Origin: Clostridiales bacterium UBA3680
GTDB taxonomy: Bacteria; Bacillota; Clostridia; Lachnospirales; CAG-274
Direction of reading: 5' to 3'
DNA: 9,762 nucleotides
Assembly: GCA_002372875.1 (NCBI GenBank)
Contig: DFJD01000039.1
Coordinates: 5,327-15,088, forward strand
The translations under genes and the position numbers were made by a program. Shown here piece after piece: positions 1-6,285 of the stretch. Numbering within the stretch: position 1 is the first letter of the stretch; each line of letters begins with the position of its first letter. The notes below the pieces were generated by a model, which saw only the letters and a program-made list of their open reading frames with translations, ran no database searches and was not told the DNA's origin.

Positions 1-1461
1 CAGGCAATACTTCTTGTCCCTGAAATATCTCTTACGCAACAAACTGTTGAAAGACTTTTTTCACGCTTTGGCTCAAGGATTGCACTTACTCATTCTTCAA
101 TGAATGACGGAGAACGTTTTGACCAATGGACAAGAGCCCAAAACGGATTGGCTGATATAATGATAGGGCCTCGTTCTGCAATCTTTACTCCTTTTGATAA
201 TTTAGGAGTTGTAATTATAGACGAAGAACATGAGTCATCATATCGTTCGGAAAAAAATCCTCAGTTTGATGCAAGACAGGTTGCAATAAAGCTTTCCGCT
301 TTGTACGGAGCCTCTGTAATATTTGGTTCTGCAACTCCATCCATAGAATCCTACAAGAAAGCGTTAAATGGTGAATATTTGCTATGTGAGCTTACAAAAA
401 GAGTTAATAATACATATCCCGACGTTTATATTGTTGACATGCGAAAAGAGTTGTCCTCCGGAAATCGCTCTGTTTTCAGTGGTATACTGAAACAGAAACT
501 TACCGAAACACTTTCAAGAAGAAAACAGGCAATATTGTTTTTGAACAGGAGAGGATATTCAACTTTTGTTTCTTGTCGAAGCTGCGGGTATGTAATGAAG
601 TGTAATAATTGCGATGTTAATTACACCTATCATAAGTCTCTTGGTAAATTAACCTGTCATTATTGTGGTGAAACTATATCCGTTCCGGAAAAGTGCCCGA
701 AATGTTCATCCGAAAATATAAGATACTTTGGATTGGGAACCGAAAAACTTGTAAGTGAAACTCAGAAGATATTTCCTGAAGCTAAAATTCTAAGGATGGA
801 TGTAGACACGACCAGAAAGAAAAACAGCCATTCCGAAATATTAAAAACATTTAGAGACCATAAGGCAGATATACTTATAGGAACACAAATGATATCCAAA
901 GGACTGGATTTTGAAAATGTCGATCTTGTTGGAATAATATGTGCAGATATGTCTTTAAATACAGGAAACTACCGCTCTACGGAAGTCACCTTTCAGCTTG
1001 TGAACCAGGTTTCGGGCAGGGCAGGAAGATCCTCCGATAAAGGTGATGTTATAATTCAAACCTATACTCCGGACAATTATAGTATTGTTTATGCAGCCGA
1101 AAATGACTATAAAAAATTCTTTTCGGAAGAATTGTCTTTTAGAAGACAATTAAAATATCCGCCTTTTTATAATATATATCAGGTGATTTTTGAAGGAAAT
1201 GTATTAAATGAAGTAATAGGAGCTATAAAATACTACTCGGAAATACTATTTCATTACAACAAAAAGAGAAATTTTATTATATTGGGTCCTTCCGCTTGTA
1301 CTGTAACAAAAATTAAAAATAAGTACAGATGGCAAATAATTATCAAACATGATAATGACGAAAAATTGAAAAATTTCGTGCATTACTGTCTTGATATTTT
1401 CAATAAAAATTTTCCTCAAAGCGGAATGACAACATATCTTTTTTTTAATCCTATATGCTGA
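1..1461 (+). CDS. priA: PriA, primosomal protein N' (replication restart helicase), 5'-truncated by the window
   Basis: Superfamily 2 3'-to-5' DNA helicase that rebuilds the primosome at stalled forks. The reading frame is open from base 1, so the start lies outside; 486 residues are visible, and family members of about 730-800 aa imply that the N-terminal DNA-binding part and Walker A are missing. Visible in order: the motif LVPEISLTQQ at the very start, the Walker B box DEEH (about 220-231), motif III GSATPS (about 328-345), then FLNRRGY followed by the zinc-binding insert with paired cysteines CRSC, CNNC, CHYC and CPKC (about 574-710), motif V IGTQMISKGLDF (about 880-912) and motif VI QVSGRAGR (about 1006-1029). 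The frame is intact to the TAA/TGA-type stop at 1459-1461. It is a housekeeping gene. In many Firmicutes priA is followed by def and fmt; here it is followed by a different gene set after about 200 bp. Confidence 0.97.
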   Translation, partial: QAILLVPEISLTQQTVERLFSRFGSRIALTHSSMNDGERFDQWTRAQNGLADIMIGPRSAIFTPFDNLGVVIIDEEHESSYRSEKNPQFDARQVAIKLSALYGASVIFGSATPSIESYKKALNGEYLLCELTKRVNNTYPDVYIVDMRKELSSGNRSVFSGILKQKLTETLSRRKQAILFLNRRGYSTFVSCRSCGYVMKCNNCDVNYTYHKSLGKLTCHYCGETISVPEKCPKCSSENIRYFGLGTEKLVSETQKIFPEAKILRMDVDTTRKKNSHSEILKTFRDHKADILIGTQMISKGLDFENVDLVGIICADMSLNTGNYRSTEVTFQLVNQVSGRAGRSSDKGDVIIQTYTPDNYSIVYAAENDYKKFFSEELSFRRQLKYPPFYNIYQVIFEGNVLNEVIGAIKYYSEILFHYNKKRNFIILGPSACTVTKIKNKYRWQIIIKHDNDEKLKNFVHYCLDIFNKNFPQSGMTTYLFFNPIC

Positions 1462-1546
1462 ATATTTTCAATGGTAATTTTTATAACATTATTTTTAAAT
1501 ATTGTTATTATTTTTACGATAATTCGTCTATCATTAGTTTTAGCTA

Positions 1547-1575
1547 TTGACAAATTTAATGTGGTATTGTACAAT
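1547..1575 (+). promoter_or_regulatory. Sigma-A-type promoter of the vWA/PP2C/kinase operon
   Basis: A perfect -35 box TTGACA (1547-1552) is followed by exactly 17 bases and the -10 box TACAAT (1570-1575), one mismatch from consensus. Transcription would start near 1582, leaving a leader of about 80 nt before the ATG at 1662. It is the only good promoter in the 200-bp gap after priA (1462-1661). The rest of that gap upstream of the promoter is very AT-rich, and I see no convincing priA terminator in it. Confidence 0.8.
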
Positions 1576-1590
1576 TATACATTATATAGG

Positions 1591-1622
1591 AACGTGCAAT
1601 TTGGCTATATTGCTACGTTTTT
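1591..1622 (+). promoter_or_regulatory. Leader hairpin followed by a short T run (possible attenuator)
   Basis: AACGTGCAAT (1591-1600) can pair with ATTGC-T-ACGTT (1609-1619), giving 10 base pairs with one bulged T at 1614 and an 8-nt loop. Five T residues (1618-1622) overlap and follow the 3' arm. It lies wholly inside the predicted leader, between the start site and the AGGAGG at 1649-1654. It could be a weak terminator/attenuator, a stabilising 5' stem or a protein-binding site; the stem is short and the T run is modest, so the role is open. Confidence 0.45.
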
Positions 1623-1661
1623 CGAATATGCCCAAAAGGGATATGATTAGGAGGAATATTT

Positions 1662-2408
1662 ATGTCTGATTTCAGCAATAATGAATTGATGGCCGGTATG
1701 CAGCAAGGACCTACAAAGAAAGTTGTACCGCTTTTCTTTATGGTTGATATGTCGGGTTCAATGAACGGAAACAGAATTGCAGAGGTTAACAATGCAATGA
1801 ATCAGCTGTGGCCTCAGCTTAAGGAAGTACAAGGTAAAGAACAACTTTTAGACATACAAGTGAGAGTAATAACATTCGGTAAACTCGGTGCACAATGGAA
1901 GGTTGGCTCTCCCAGTGCAGGCGTACCTGCCGATGAATTTGTATGGAACGATATTCCTTTGAACGAACCTGATGGCGGTACACCCACCGAGCTCGCTTTG
2001 GAATTGCTCCTTAGCTGTATCGGAGACGATGTGTACAGAGAGTATATCGGAAAGAGATTTTCAATTCCTTTCATGCTTCTTGTTTCGGATGGTGAAAGTA
2101 ATGATGCCTCTCTCTATTTACAGGCTATAGATAAGCTCAACAAGACAAAAATCGGTCAAAGAGCTGTAATGTGCGCTATAGGTATTGACACGAACAACAA
2201 TAAGATTGCGGCAGACGAGCTTAAGGTTTTCGGAAGAAACGGTTTCAGAGATTGCAGCGATATGGATCTTGGTTATCTTGCAACATTGGTAAGCACAGCT
2301 ACCTTCAGAACGATCAATCTTTCTGCTGAGCAGAATAAGGGTGGCAAAAACGAGGTTGATGTATTTGACGATATAGACGTATTCGATATTTTTGATACAC
2401 AAGAATAA
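1662..2408 (+). CDS. TerY/YegL-type von Willebrand factor A domain protein
   Basis: A 248-aa cytosolic protein, almost entirely one vWA domain. The metal-ion-dependent adhesion site is complete: D29-x-S31-x-S33 (VDMSGSM) after the first strand, the threonine loop GGTPTE (105-110), and the aspartate in VSDGESND (D143). No signal peptide or membrane segment is seen. vWA domains of the TerY/YegL group bind a divalent metal and scaffold complexes; beside a PP2C phosphatase and a Zn-ribbon kinase they form the TerY-P triad. The C-terminus after about residue 225 is a charged tail of alternating Asp and Phe/Ile (VFDDIDVFDIFD) that is not part of the vWA fold. The start is certain: AGGAGG at 1649-1654, 7 nt before ATG. 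It is the first gene after the promoter at 1547-1575 and is separated from the next by 81 nt that hold a terminator-like hairpin, so it is probably the most expressed of the set. Confidence 0.9.
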   Translation: MSDFSNNELMAGMQQGPTKKVVPLFFMVDMSGSMNGNRIAEVNNAMNQLWPQLKEVQGKEQLLDIQVRVITFGKLGAQWKVGSPSAGVPADEFVWNDIPLNEPDGGTPTELALELLLSCIGDDVYREYIGKRFSIPFMLLVSDGESNDASLYLQAIDKLNKTKIGQRAVMCAIGIDTNNNKIAADELKVFGRNGFRDCSDMDLGYLATLVSTATFRTINLSAEQNKGGKNEVDVFDDIDVFDIFDTQE

Positions 2409-2420
2409 TGCATCAGTTAC

Positions 2421-2475
2421 GGCAAAGCTTTTCCGCTAATCAAAATAATACGGATGAACTTTGCCTTTATTTTTT
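2421..2475 (+). terminator. Intercistronic terminator-like hairpin between the vWA and PP2C genes
   Basis: The arms 2421-2435 and 2451-2465 pair over 15 positions with only two mismatches (C2428/A2458 and T2431/T2455) and one G-T wobble; the base is GGCAAAG/CTTTGCC and the top TCCG/CGGA, with a 15-nt loop. The 3' arm runs straight into TTTATTTTTT (2466-2475). This is the form of a Rho-independent terminator. The PP2C ribosome-binding site begins only a few bases later, and no clear promoter lies between, so it is best read as a partial terminator that lowers read-through into the downstream genes. Confidence 0.65.
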
Positions 2476-2489
2476 ATGAAGGTGATATT

Positions 2490-3350
2490 ATGACCGAAAA
2501 TGATAACGCAAAAAAATATCATATGTATGATTATGACAGCGAAAACGGAATTACGGGTATCGCAATTACAGTTCAAGGTAAGGGACATATATCCGAAAAT
2601 AAACCTTGCGAGGATGCTTCCGGGGCTTATATTCATGGTCGTTTTCTTGTATATGCTGTTGCCGACGGTCACTCCTGCTGTGTCAATTCAAGATACGGGG
2701 CTAAATATGCCGTAGACTCTCTTCATGAACTTGTTGAGGGTTATTCGTCGATGAACTATTCTCAGGAAGATGTGATAAGAGCCTTCAGAAATAAAACAGC
2801 GTGTGAAGATTTTCTTGAAATATGGTTTAAAAAAGTTTATCAAAAGGAAGCGGATGCATTTGAATTAAGCGGAAGGTTTGATGAAAGTTTTCCTGATTAT
2901 GACACCTTAACACGCACACAAAAGCTTGCAATAACAGAACAATACGGTACAACACTGCTTGCAAGTGTTGTTTGTGAGGACGTTATCATCTGTATTGCCG
3001 TAGGAGACGGAGGTTTGTATATTTTTAATAAAGACAGAGAAAATATGACCGATGTTTTGGAGCTTTGTGATTTTGGTAAAGTGGGAGATGCAGTTAACAC
3101 CTCTGTGTGTGACTTGGTTCCCGGAGAGTTTTTAACTGCAATTTATCCTCGTTCCGAATACGATGCCACGCTTATTCTAAGTGATGGAGTATCCGACCCG
3201 TGGAAAGAAACGGGAAGATTTGAAAAAATAAATGAACTCAGAGGAAAGTATCGGGGCCAGAAGATGGATGCTATGCTTTACGGTTTTGTGGTAGAGCATG
3301 CACACCAATTTGACCCGGATGATGATTCCCTTGTATTTGGTGAGTTCTGA
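2490..3350 (+). CDS. PP2C (PPM)-family serine/threonine protein phosphatase
   Basis: A 286-aa soluble metal-dependent phosphatase; it would remove phosphate from Ser/Thr, most likely from the neighbouring kinase or its targets. The family motifs occur in the right order: CEDA (E41-D42) near the first strand, VADGHS (D59-G60) for the metal pair, YGTTLLA (152-158), VGDGGLY (171-177), LILSDGVSD (S231-D232-G233) and a final DDDS (277-280). The metal ligands are thus present and it should be active. An ATG at 2454 would add 12 residues, but it lies inside the hairpin stem and has no ribosome-binding site; the ATG at 2490 has GAAGGTGAT (2478-2486) just before it and is preferred. The pairing resembles PphC (YegK), which acts on the kinase YegI in E. 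coli. It is not the PrpC of the priA-def-fmt-prpC-prkC operon, since the partner kinase has no membrane segment or PASTA repeats. The next gene follows after 16 nt. Confidence 0.9.
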   Translation: MTENDNAKKYHMYDYDSENGITGIAITVQGKGHISENKPCEDASGAYIHGRFLVYAVADGHSCCVNSRYGAKYAVDSLHELVEGYSSMNYSQEDVIRAFRNKTACEDFLEIWFKKVYQKEADAFELSGRFDESFPDYDTLTRTQKLAITEQYGTTLLASVVCEDVIICIAVGDGGLYIFNKDRENMTDVLELCDFGKVGDAVNTSVCDLVPGEFLTAIYPRSEYDATLILSDGVSDPWKETGRFEKINELRGKYRGQKMDAMLYGFVVEHAHQFDPDDDSLVFGEF

Positions 3351-3366
3351 TTGGTGATGATTACGT

Positions 3367-4683
3367 ATGGGAAATGAAAAACCGGCTGTGCAATATGGTT
3401 TCTATTATTCCTATGAAGAAGATAAGGAAGGTAGTTTCACTTACCGTTATCCATATTGCTTTATAGTTGATGAAAATATTCTTTCCTCTGTCAGGAAGAC
3501 TATGACGCTTTTAAATGATGAACGAGGGTTTATCGTGGCCAATGCTAAATTTAAAAGTGGTGTGCTCTATTTAAAATATCCGTTTAGCAAGGAAAAGCAT
3601 TATCTTTTTTCTTCAATTTTTTGCAGAGAGTACGAATATGAGATGCCTGACGGCAGAAAGATACAGCGAAAAAAAATAGGTGATTTTAATTATGCTCTTA
3701 CAGCCGATCAAAAGTTAAAGATTCTTTCGGAGTTGTGCAGACTTTTTCATAAACTTAATACTCTACAGATATATATTCGCAATTTCGATGAAAATATATT
3801 TATATTTGATTTGACTAATATGGGAGTCTATATTGATATTTTGCCGGCTATGCTTCCTTATACAGCTTCACAGCAAAGATTTATGGAGCAGATGCACCCG
3901 GCATATTATTTGGCTTCACCTAACAGAATAGGTGGAGGAGAATACGGTGAGGGTAGTATAAATACAAATAATTTTTTCCTGAATGCAATAGCATATAAAC
4001 TTATAAGCGGCGATGAACTTTTAGGAAATATGAGATATGTTGATATAATAGAAAACTTTGAAAAAAGAAATCTGTTTATAGATACGGAAAAAAATGGATT
4101 ATTTTCAGATTTTATGGAAAAACTTCAGTTGTCACTTATAATCAAGCAGCCTAAAAGACTGCCATTTATGACAGAAGAGCTAAAAGAAGACATCATAAAA
4201 TATCAGTACCCGAATGTCTTGAATAAAACTGTAGCGGGAGCTGCTTGTGTTTGCGGTAACGGTGTATTCGGATTGGGAAATGATGCTATGATCTGTCCCG
4301 GTTGTGGGAAGGAATGCTTTGGATTTGTTACAATGAGAGCAAATTCAAAAAGAGTATTGCTCGTTGGTGCATCTAAAGAAAGCGGAAGACTATTTTCCAC
4401 CGATTATTCACCTTCGTTGTTTGGTATCTCTTCAAGCAGAGATTGTATATTTAAAGTTGTAAGAGGAACCGATTCAAAGGGTAATTTTAGATGTGCCTTG
4501 ATGTTCCTTTTACAAGATGATGTTTATTTTATAGATAAAGAAACAGATAAATGGGAACCCTACTTTGGCTTTAATGCACAGGGGAACAGAATATATACCG
4601 TTTCTGACGGGGAGGACAGAGTTTCTGTTAAAATTGGGAACGATGTGTTTGATTTTGATTTTGATTTTGATGATAAGGGGTGA
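3367..4683 (+). CDS. Probable pseudokinase with zinc ribbon and C-terminal beta domain
   Basis: A 438-aa soluble protein that I do not recognise as a named family. Residues about 25-280 look like a decayed protein-kinase fold: LCRLFHKLNTLQIYIRNF leads into DENIFIF (141-147) and then YIDILPAM (155-162), the place and spacing of the catalytic loop and DFG. The HRD triad reads I-R-N and DFG reads D-I-L; no glycine-rich loop is clear, so activity is unlikely. Residues 294-317 form a zinc ribbon: C294-x-C296, C310-x2-C313 and a further C317. The rest (about 325-438) is beta-rich and its end (KETDKW ... NRIYTV ... NDVFDFD) lines up with the C-terminal domain of the next gene's kinase. The tail is a run of Phe-Asp pairs. 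GGTGAT (3353-3358) lies 8 nt before the ATG. It ends 5 nt before the kinase start, which suggests translational coupling. It could instead be an active but very divergent kinase; that is less likely. Confidence 0.65.
   Translation: MGNEKPAVQYGFYYSYEEDKEGSFTYRYPYCFIVDENILSSVRKTMTLLNDERGFIVANAKFKSGVLYLKYPFSKEKHYLFSSIFCREYEYEMPDGRKIQRKKIGDFNYALTADQKLKILSELCRLFHKLNTLQIYIRNFDENIFIFDLTNMGVYIDILPAMLPYTASQQRFMEQMHPAYYLASPNRIGGGEYGEGSINTNNFFLNAIAYKLISGDELLGNMRYVDIIENFEKRNLFIDTEKNGLFSDFMEKLQLSLIIKQPKRLPFMTEELKEDIIKYQYPNVLNKTVAGAACVCGNGVFGLGNDAMICPGCGKECFGFVTMRANSKRVLLVGASKESGRLFSTDYSPSLFGISSSRDCIFKVVRGTDSKGNFRCALMFLLQDDVYFIDKETDKWEPYFGFNAQGNRIYTVSDGEDRVSVKIGNDVFDFDFDFDDKG
4651..4668 (+). repeat. Three tandem copies of GATTTT in the 3' end of the pseudokinase gene
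   Basis: The hexamer GATTTT occurs three times head to tail and codes for repeated Asp-Phe in the C-terminal tail. Because the unit is 6 bp, gain or loss of a copy would change tail length without a frameshift. Confidence 0.8.
4676..4680 (+). promoter_or_regulatory. Ribosome-binding site that decides the kinase start
   Basis: AGGGG (4676-4680) lies 8 nt before the ATG at 4689. A GTG at 4680 is in the same frame and overlaps the upstream stop codon (GTGA), but the purine run would then touch the start codon, so the ATG is the better choice. Confidence 0.65.
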
Positions 4684-4688
4684 CAGGT

Positions 4689-6095
4689 ATGGCACGTTCA
4701 CGACTTGAAATTAACAGTCTGATAATGAGTGTACGGAACAATGCCTATACCGTTACAAAGGAGCTTAATGCAACTGGTGGGCAGGGCTGTATTTATCTTG
4801 CTACCTGCCTTGGAAAGCAATGGGTGATTAAATGGTATTGGCAGGATGATCCCGTACAAAAAAAACATATCAGTGATATGGTAATGAAGGGGAGACCTTC
4901 CAATCTTTCAAGAGTAGAAAAAGTTAAATTTCTTTGGCCGCTTGATTTTATTTCGAACGAGCAATCCTTTGGCTATGTTATGGAATATATTGACACAAGC
5001 GAGCTATATAATTATGAAACCGTTCTTTTGCATGGAAGTAATGGCGGACCAAAGTGGGATCACGAAAAGCTTTGTGAAATGTCGGTGAGGTTTTTAAAGA
5101 GTTTTTATGCTCTTCACTCATCGGGTTATTGTTATATGGATATTTCAAGAGATAATTTATCATTTGATAAAGATGGAAATATTTATGTCTTTGACCCTGA
5201 TAACATACAAATGAACGATCCGGAAAGAGTCGATGCAACAAAATGTGATTCATCTGTAAGCGGTACACCGGGTTTTATAGCACCCGAGATTCTGAAAAGA
5301 ATAAATAATCCAAATACCAAAACGGATTTATGGCAAATGTCCGTATTTTTATTTCTTCTTTGGGTAAAACATCATCCTTTCGATGGCGAGTTGGTTCTTA
5401 AAGATGATAAATATAACGATATGAATATTCTTACCCTTGAACCTCATTTTATTTTCGATGAATCTCAGCCTGACAATTATGTCGGAAACGACAAAGATAA
5501 CTTCGGTTATGTAAATGCATGGTGGGCAATTACGCCTAAGCCGATGAGAGATGTTTTCATGCAAGCATTTACTAAAGGCATAGATCCTATGTACAGAGTT
5601 TATGAGTCTAAGTGGGTAAATGCTATAAATACGATAATCGAATCTTATTTAACAGAATGTCCTCATTGCTCGAAAAAGGTAAATAAATATGCGCCTATTT
5701 GTATGTATTGCTTCGGAGAGCTTCCTAAAGTGGAATTGCCGAAGGAAGAAGTGAAACAAGCAGATGATCATACGGGTATATGTATACTTATTTTTGAAAA
5801 TGACAAGAGAAAGAGAATTCTTAAAACCGAAATAGGGACTAAATTTACAGGGAATGACATTTCTCCTTTTTTAAGAGAAACCGAGATTTTTGCTTCTATT
5901 GTTGCCAATCCCAGAAATCCGGAAATAAAAGGTATTAAAAACGAAACAAATGAAACATGGAATTGCCGTAAACAAGATGGTGCTGTGTTTAAGGTTGTTC
6001 CAGGAGCAAGTATGGTTTTAAGACATAGAAACAGATTTGTAGTGGACACCGAGTTCGGAAAGGTCGGAATATTGGTTTATAATTTTGATAAATAA
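4689..6095 (+). CDS. Serine/threonine-kinase-like protein with C-terminal zinc ribbon and beta domain (TerY-P triad kinase)
   Basis: A 468-aa soluble protein. Residue numbers are from ATG 4689. The kinase domain covers about 20-315: glycine-rich loop TGGQGCIYL (29-37), the VAIK-type lysine in WVIKWYW (K48), a catalytic loop YMDISRDNL in which Asp151 and Asn156-region are kept while HRD has become YMD, a metal-binding DPD (169-171) in place of DFG, an activation segment with SGTPGFIAPEI (191-201) and the helix aspartate in TDLWQM (212-217). Key ATP and metal residues remain, so it is probably active. Next comes a zinc ribbon, CPHC (324-327) and CMYC (338-341). Residues about 362-468 form a beta domain related to the N-terminus of the GrpE-like protein encoded downstream. 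A kinase with C-terminal Zn ribbon beside vWA and PP2C genes is the defining trait of TerY-P triads, and the E. coli counterpart is YegI. No membrane segment is seen. It is the last gene before the second promoter. Confidence 0.88.
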   Translation: MARSRLEINSLIMSVRNNAYTVTKELNATGGQGCIYLATCLGKQWVIKWYWQDDPVQKKHISDMVMKGRPSNLSRVEKVKFLWPLDFISNEQSFGYVMEYIDTSELYNYETVLLHGSNGGPKWDHEKLCEMSVRFLKSFYALHSSGYCYMDISRDNLSFDKDGNIYVFDPDNIQMNDPERVDATKCDSSVSGTPGFIAPEILKRINNPNTKTDLWQMSVFLFLLWVKHHPFDGELVLKDDKYNDMNILTLEPHFIFDESQPDNYVGNDKDNFGYVNAWWAITPKPMRDVFMQAFTKGIDPMYRVYESKWVNAINTIIESYLTECPHCSKKVNKYAPICMYCFGELPKVELPKEEVKQADDHTGICILIFENDKRKRILKTEIGTKFTGNDISPFLRETEIFASIVANPRNPEIKGIKNETNETWNCRKQDGAVFKVVPGASMVLRHRNRFVVDTEFGKVGILVYNFDK

Positions 6096-6107
6096 CATTC
6101 ATTTTTG

Positions 6108-6137
6108 TTGATAGAAAGAGAAAATGTTTGATAGAAA
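6108..6137 (+). repeat. Direct repeat TTGATAGAAA, two copies 20 bp apart
   Basis: Identical 10-mers at 6108-6117 and 6128-6137 start exactly 20 bp apart, about two helical turns, and lie 50-80 bp upstream of the second promoter. The spacing would suit an activator site on one face of the helix, but in such AT-rich sequence chance is possible. Confidence 0.35.
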
Positions 6138-6142
6138 AGTGC

Positions 6143-6180
6143 TAAAAATTAACAGATTTTTAACATTTTTATTTTCTTAA
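6143..6180 (+). terminator. Weak AT-only hairpin with T-rich tail after the kinase gene
   Basis: TAAAAAT (6143-6149) can pair with ATTTTTA (6156-6162) around a 6-nt loop, followed by a T-rich stretch up to about 6178. With no G-C pairs this would be a poor terminator; it may equally be an AT-rich UP-type element ahead of the promoter at 6186. Confidence 0.25.
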
Positions 6181-6185
6181 TCTTA

Positions 6186-6214
6186 TTGACGAATTTGTTT
6201 TTATGGGTTATTAT
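6186..6214 (+). promoter_or_regulatory. Sigma-A-type promoter of the grpE-like/hsp70 operon
   Basis: TTGACG (6186-6191), exactly 17 bases, then TATTAT (6209-6214); each box is one mismatch from consensus. The -35 region, ATTGAC[A/G]AATTT, is nearly the same as that of the first promoter. An overlapping TATAAT at 6214-6219 has a 22-bp spacer and is less likely to be the -10. The predicted start near 6221 gives a leader of about 60 nt. Confidence 0.75.
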
Positions 6215-6232
6215 ATAATACAATAGGGGAGA

Positions 6233-6252
6233 GTATACGGTATAATGTATAC
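6233..6252 (+). promoter_or_regulatory. Candidate operator: two GTATAC palindromes in the leader of the grpE-like gene
   Basis: GTATAC occurs at 6233-6238 and 6247-6252, 14 bp apart start to start, with TATAAT between them. The unit is itself a palindrome, so the pair is a plausible site for a dimeric repressor acting just downstream of the start site. I see no CIRCE element (the usual HrcA operator of grpE-dnaK operons) here. No regulator gene is in the window. Confidence 0.35.
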
Positions 6253-6268
6253 AAAAAATTAAAGAAAC

Positions 6269-6285
6269 GGCGGTGAAACGATTTG
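6269..6285 (+). promoter_or_regulatory. Ribosome-binding site with TTG start codon
   Basis: GGCGGTGA (6269-6276) precedes the TTG at 6283-6285 by 6 nt. An in-frame TGA at 6274-6276 rules out any earlier start, and the next in-frame ATG would remove about 30 residues that match the kinase's C-terminal domain, so TTG is the start. Confidence 0.75.

Noticed and set aside
1462..1510. Terminator for priA in the AT-rich stretch after its stop
   Set aside because: Only a weak imperfect pairing around AATGGTAAT/ATAACATT; no stable stem followed by a T run.
2490..6095. PP2C and kinase as the PrpC-PrkC pair that follows priA-def-fmt in Firmicutes
   Set aside because: The kinase has no transmembrane helix or PASTA repeats, carries a zinc ribbon and lies with a vWA gene; it fits TerY-P/YegI and not PrkC.
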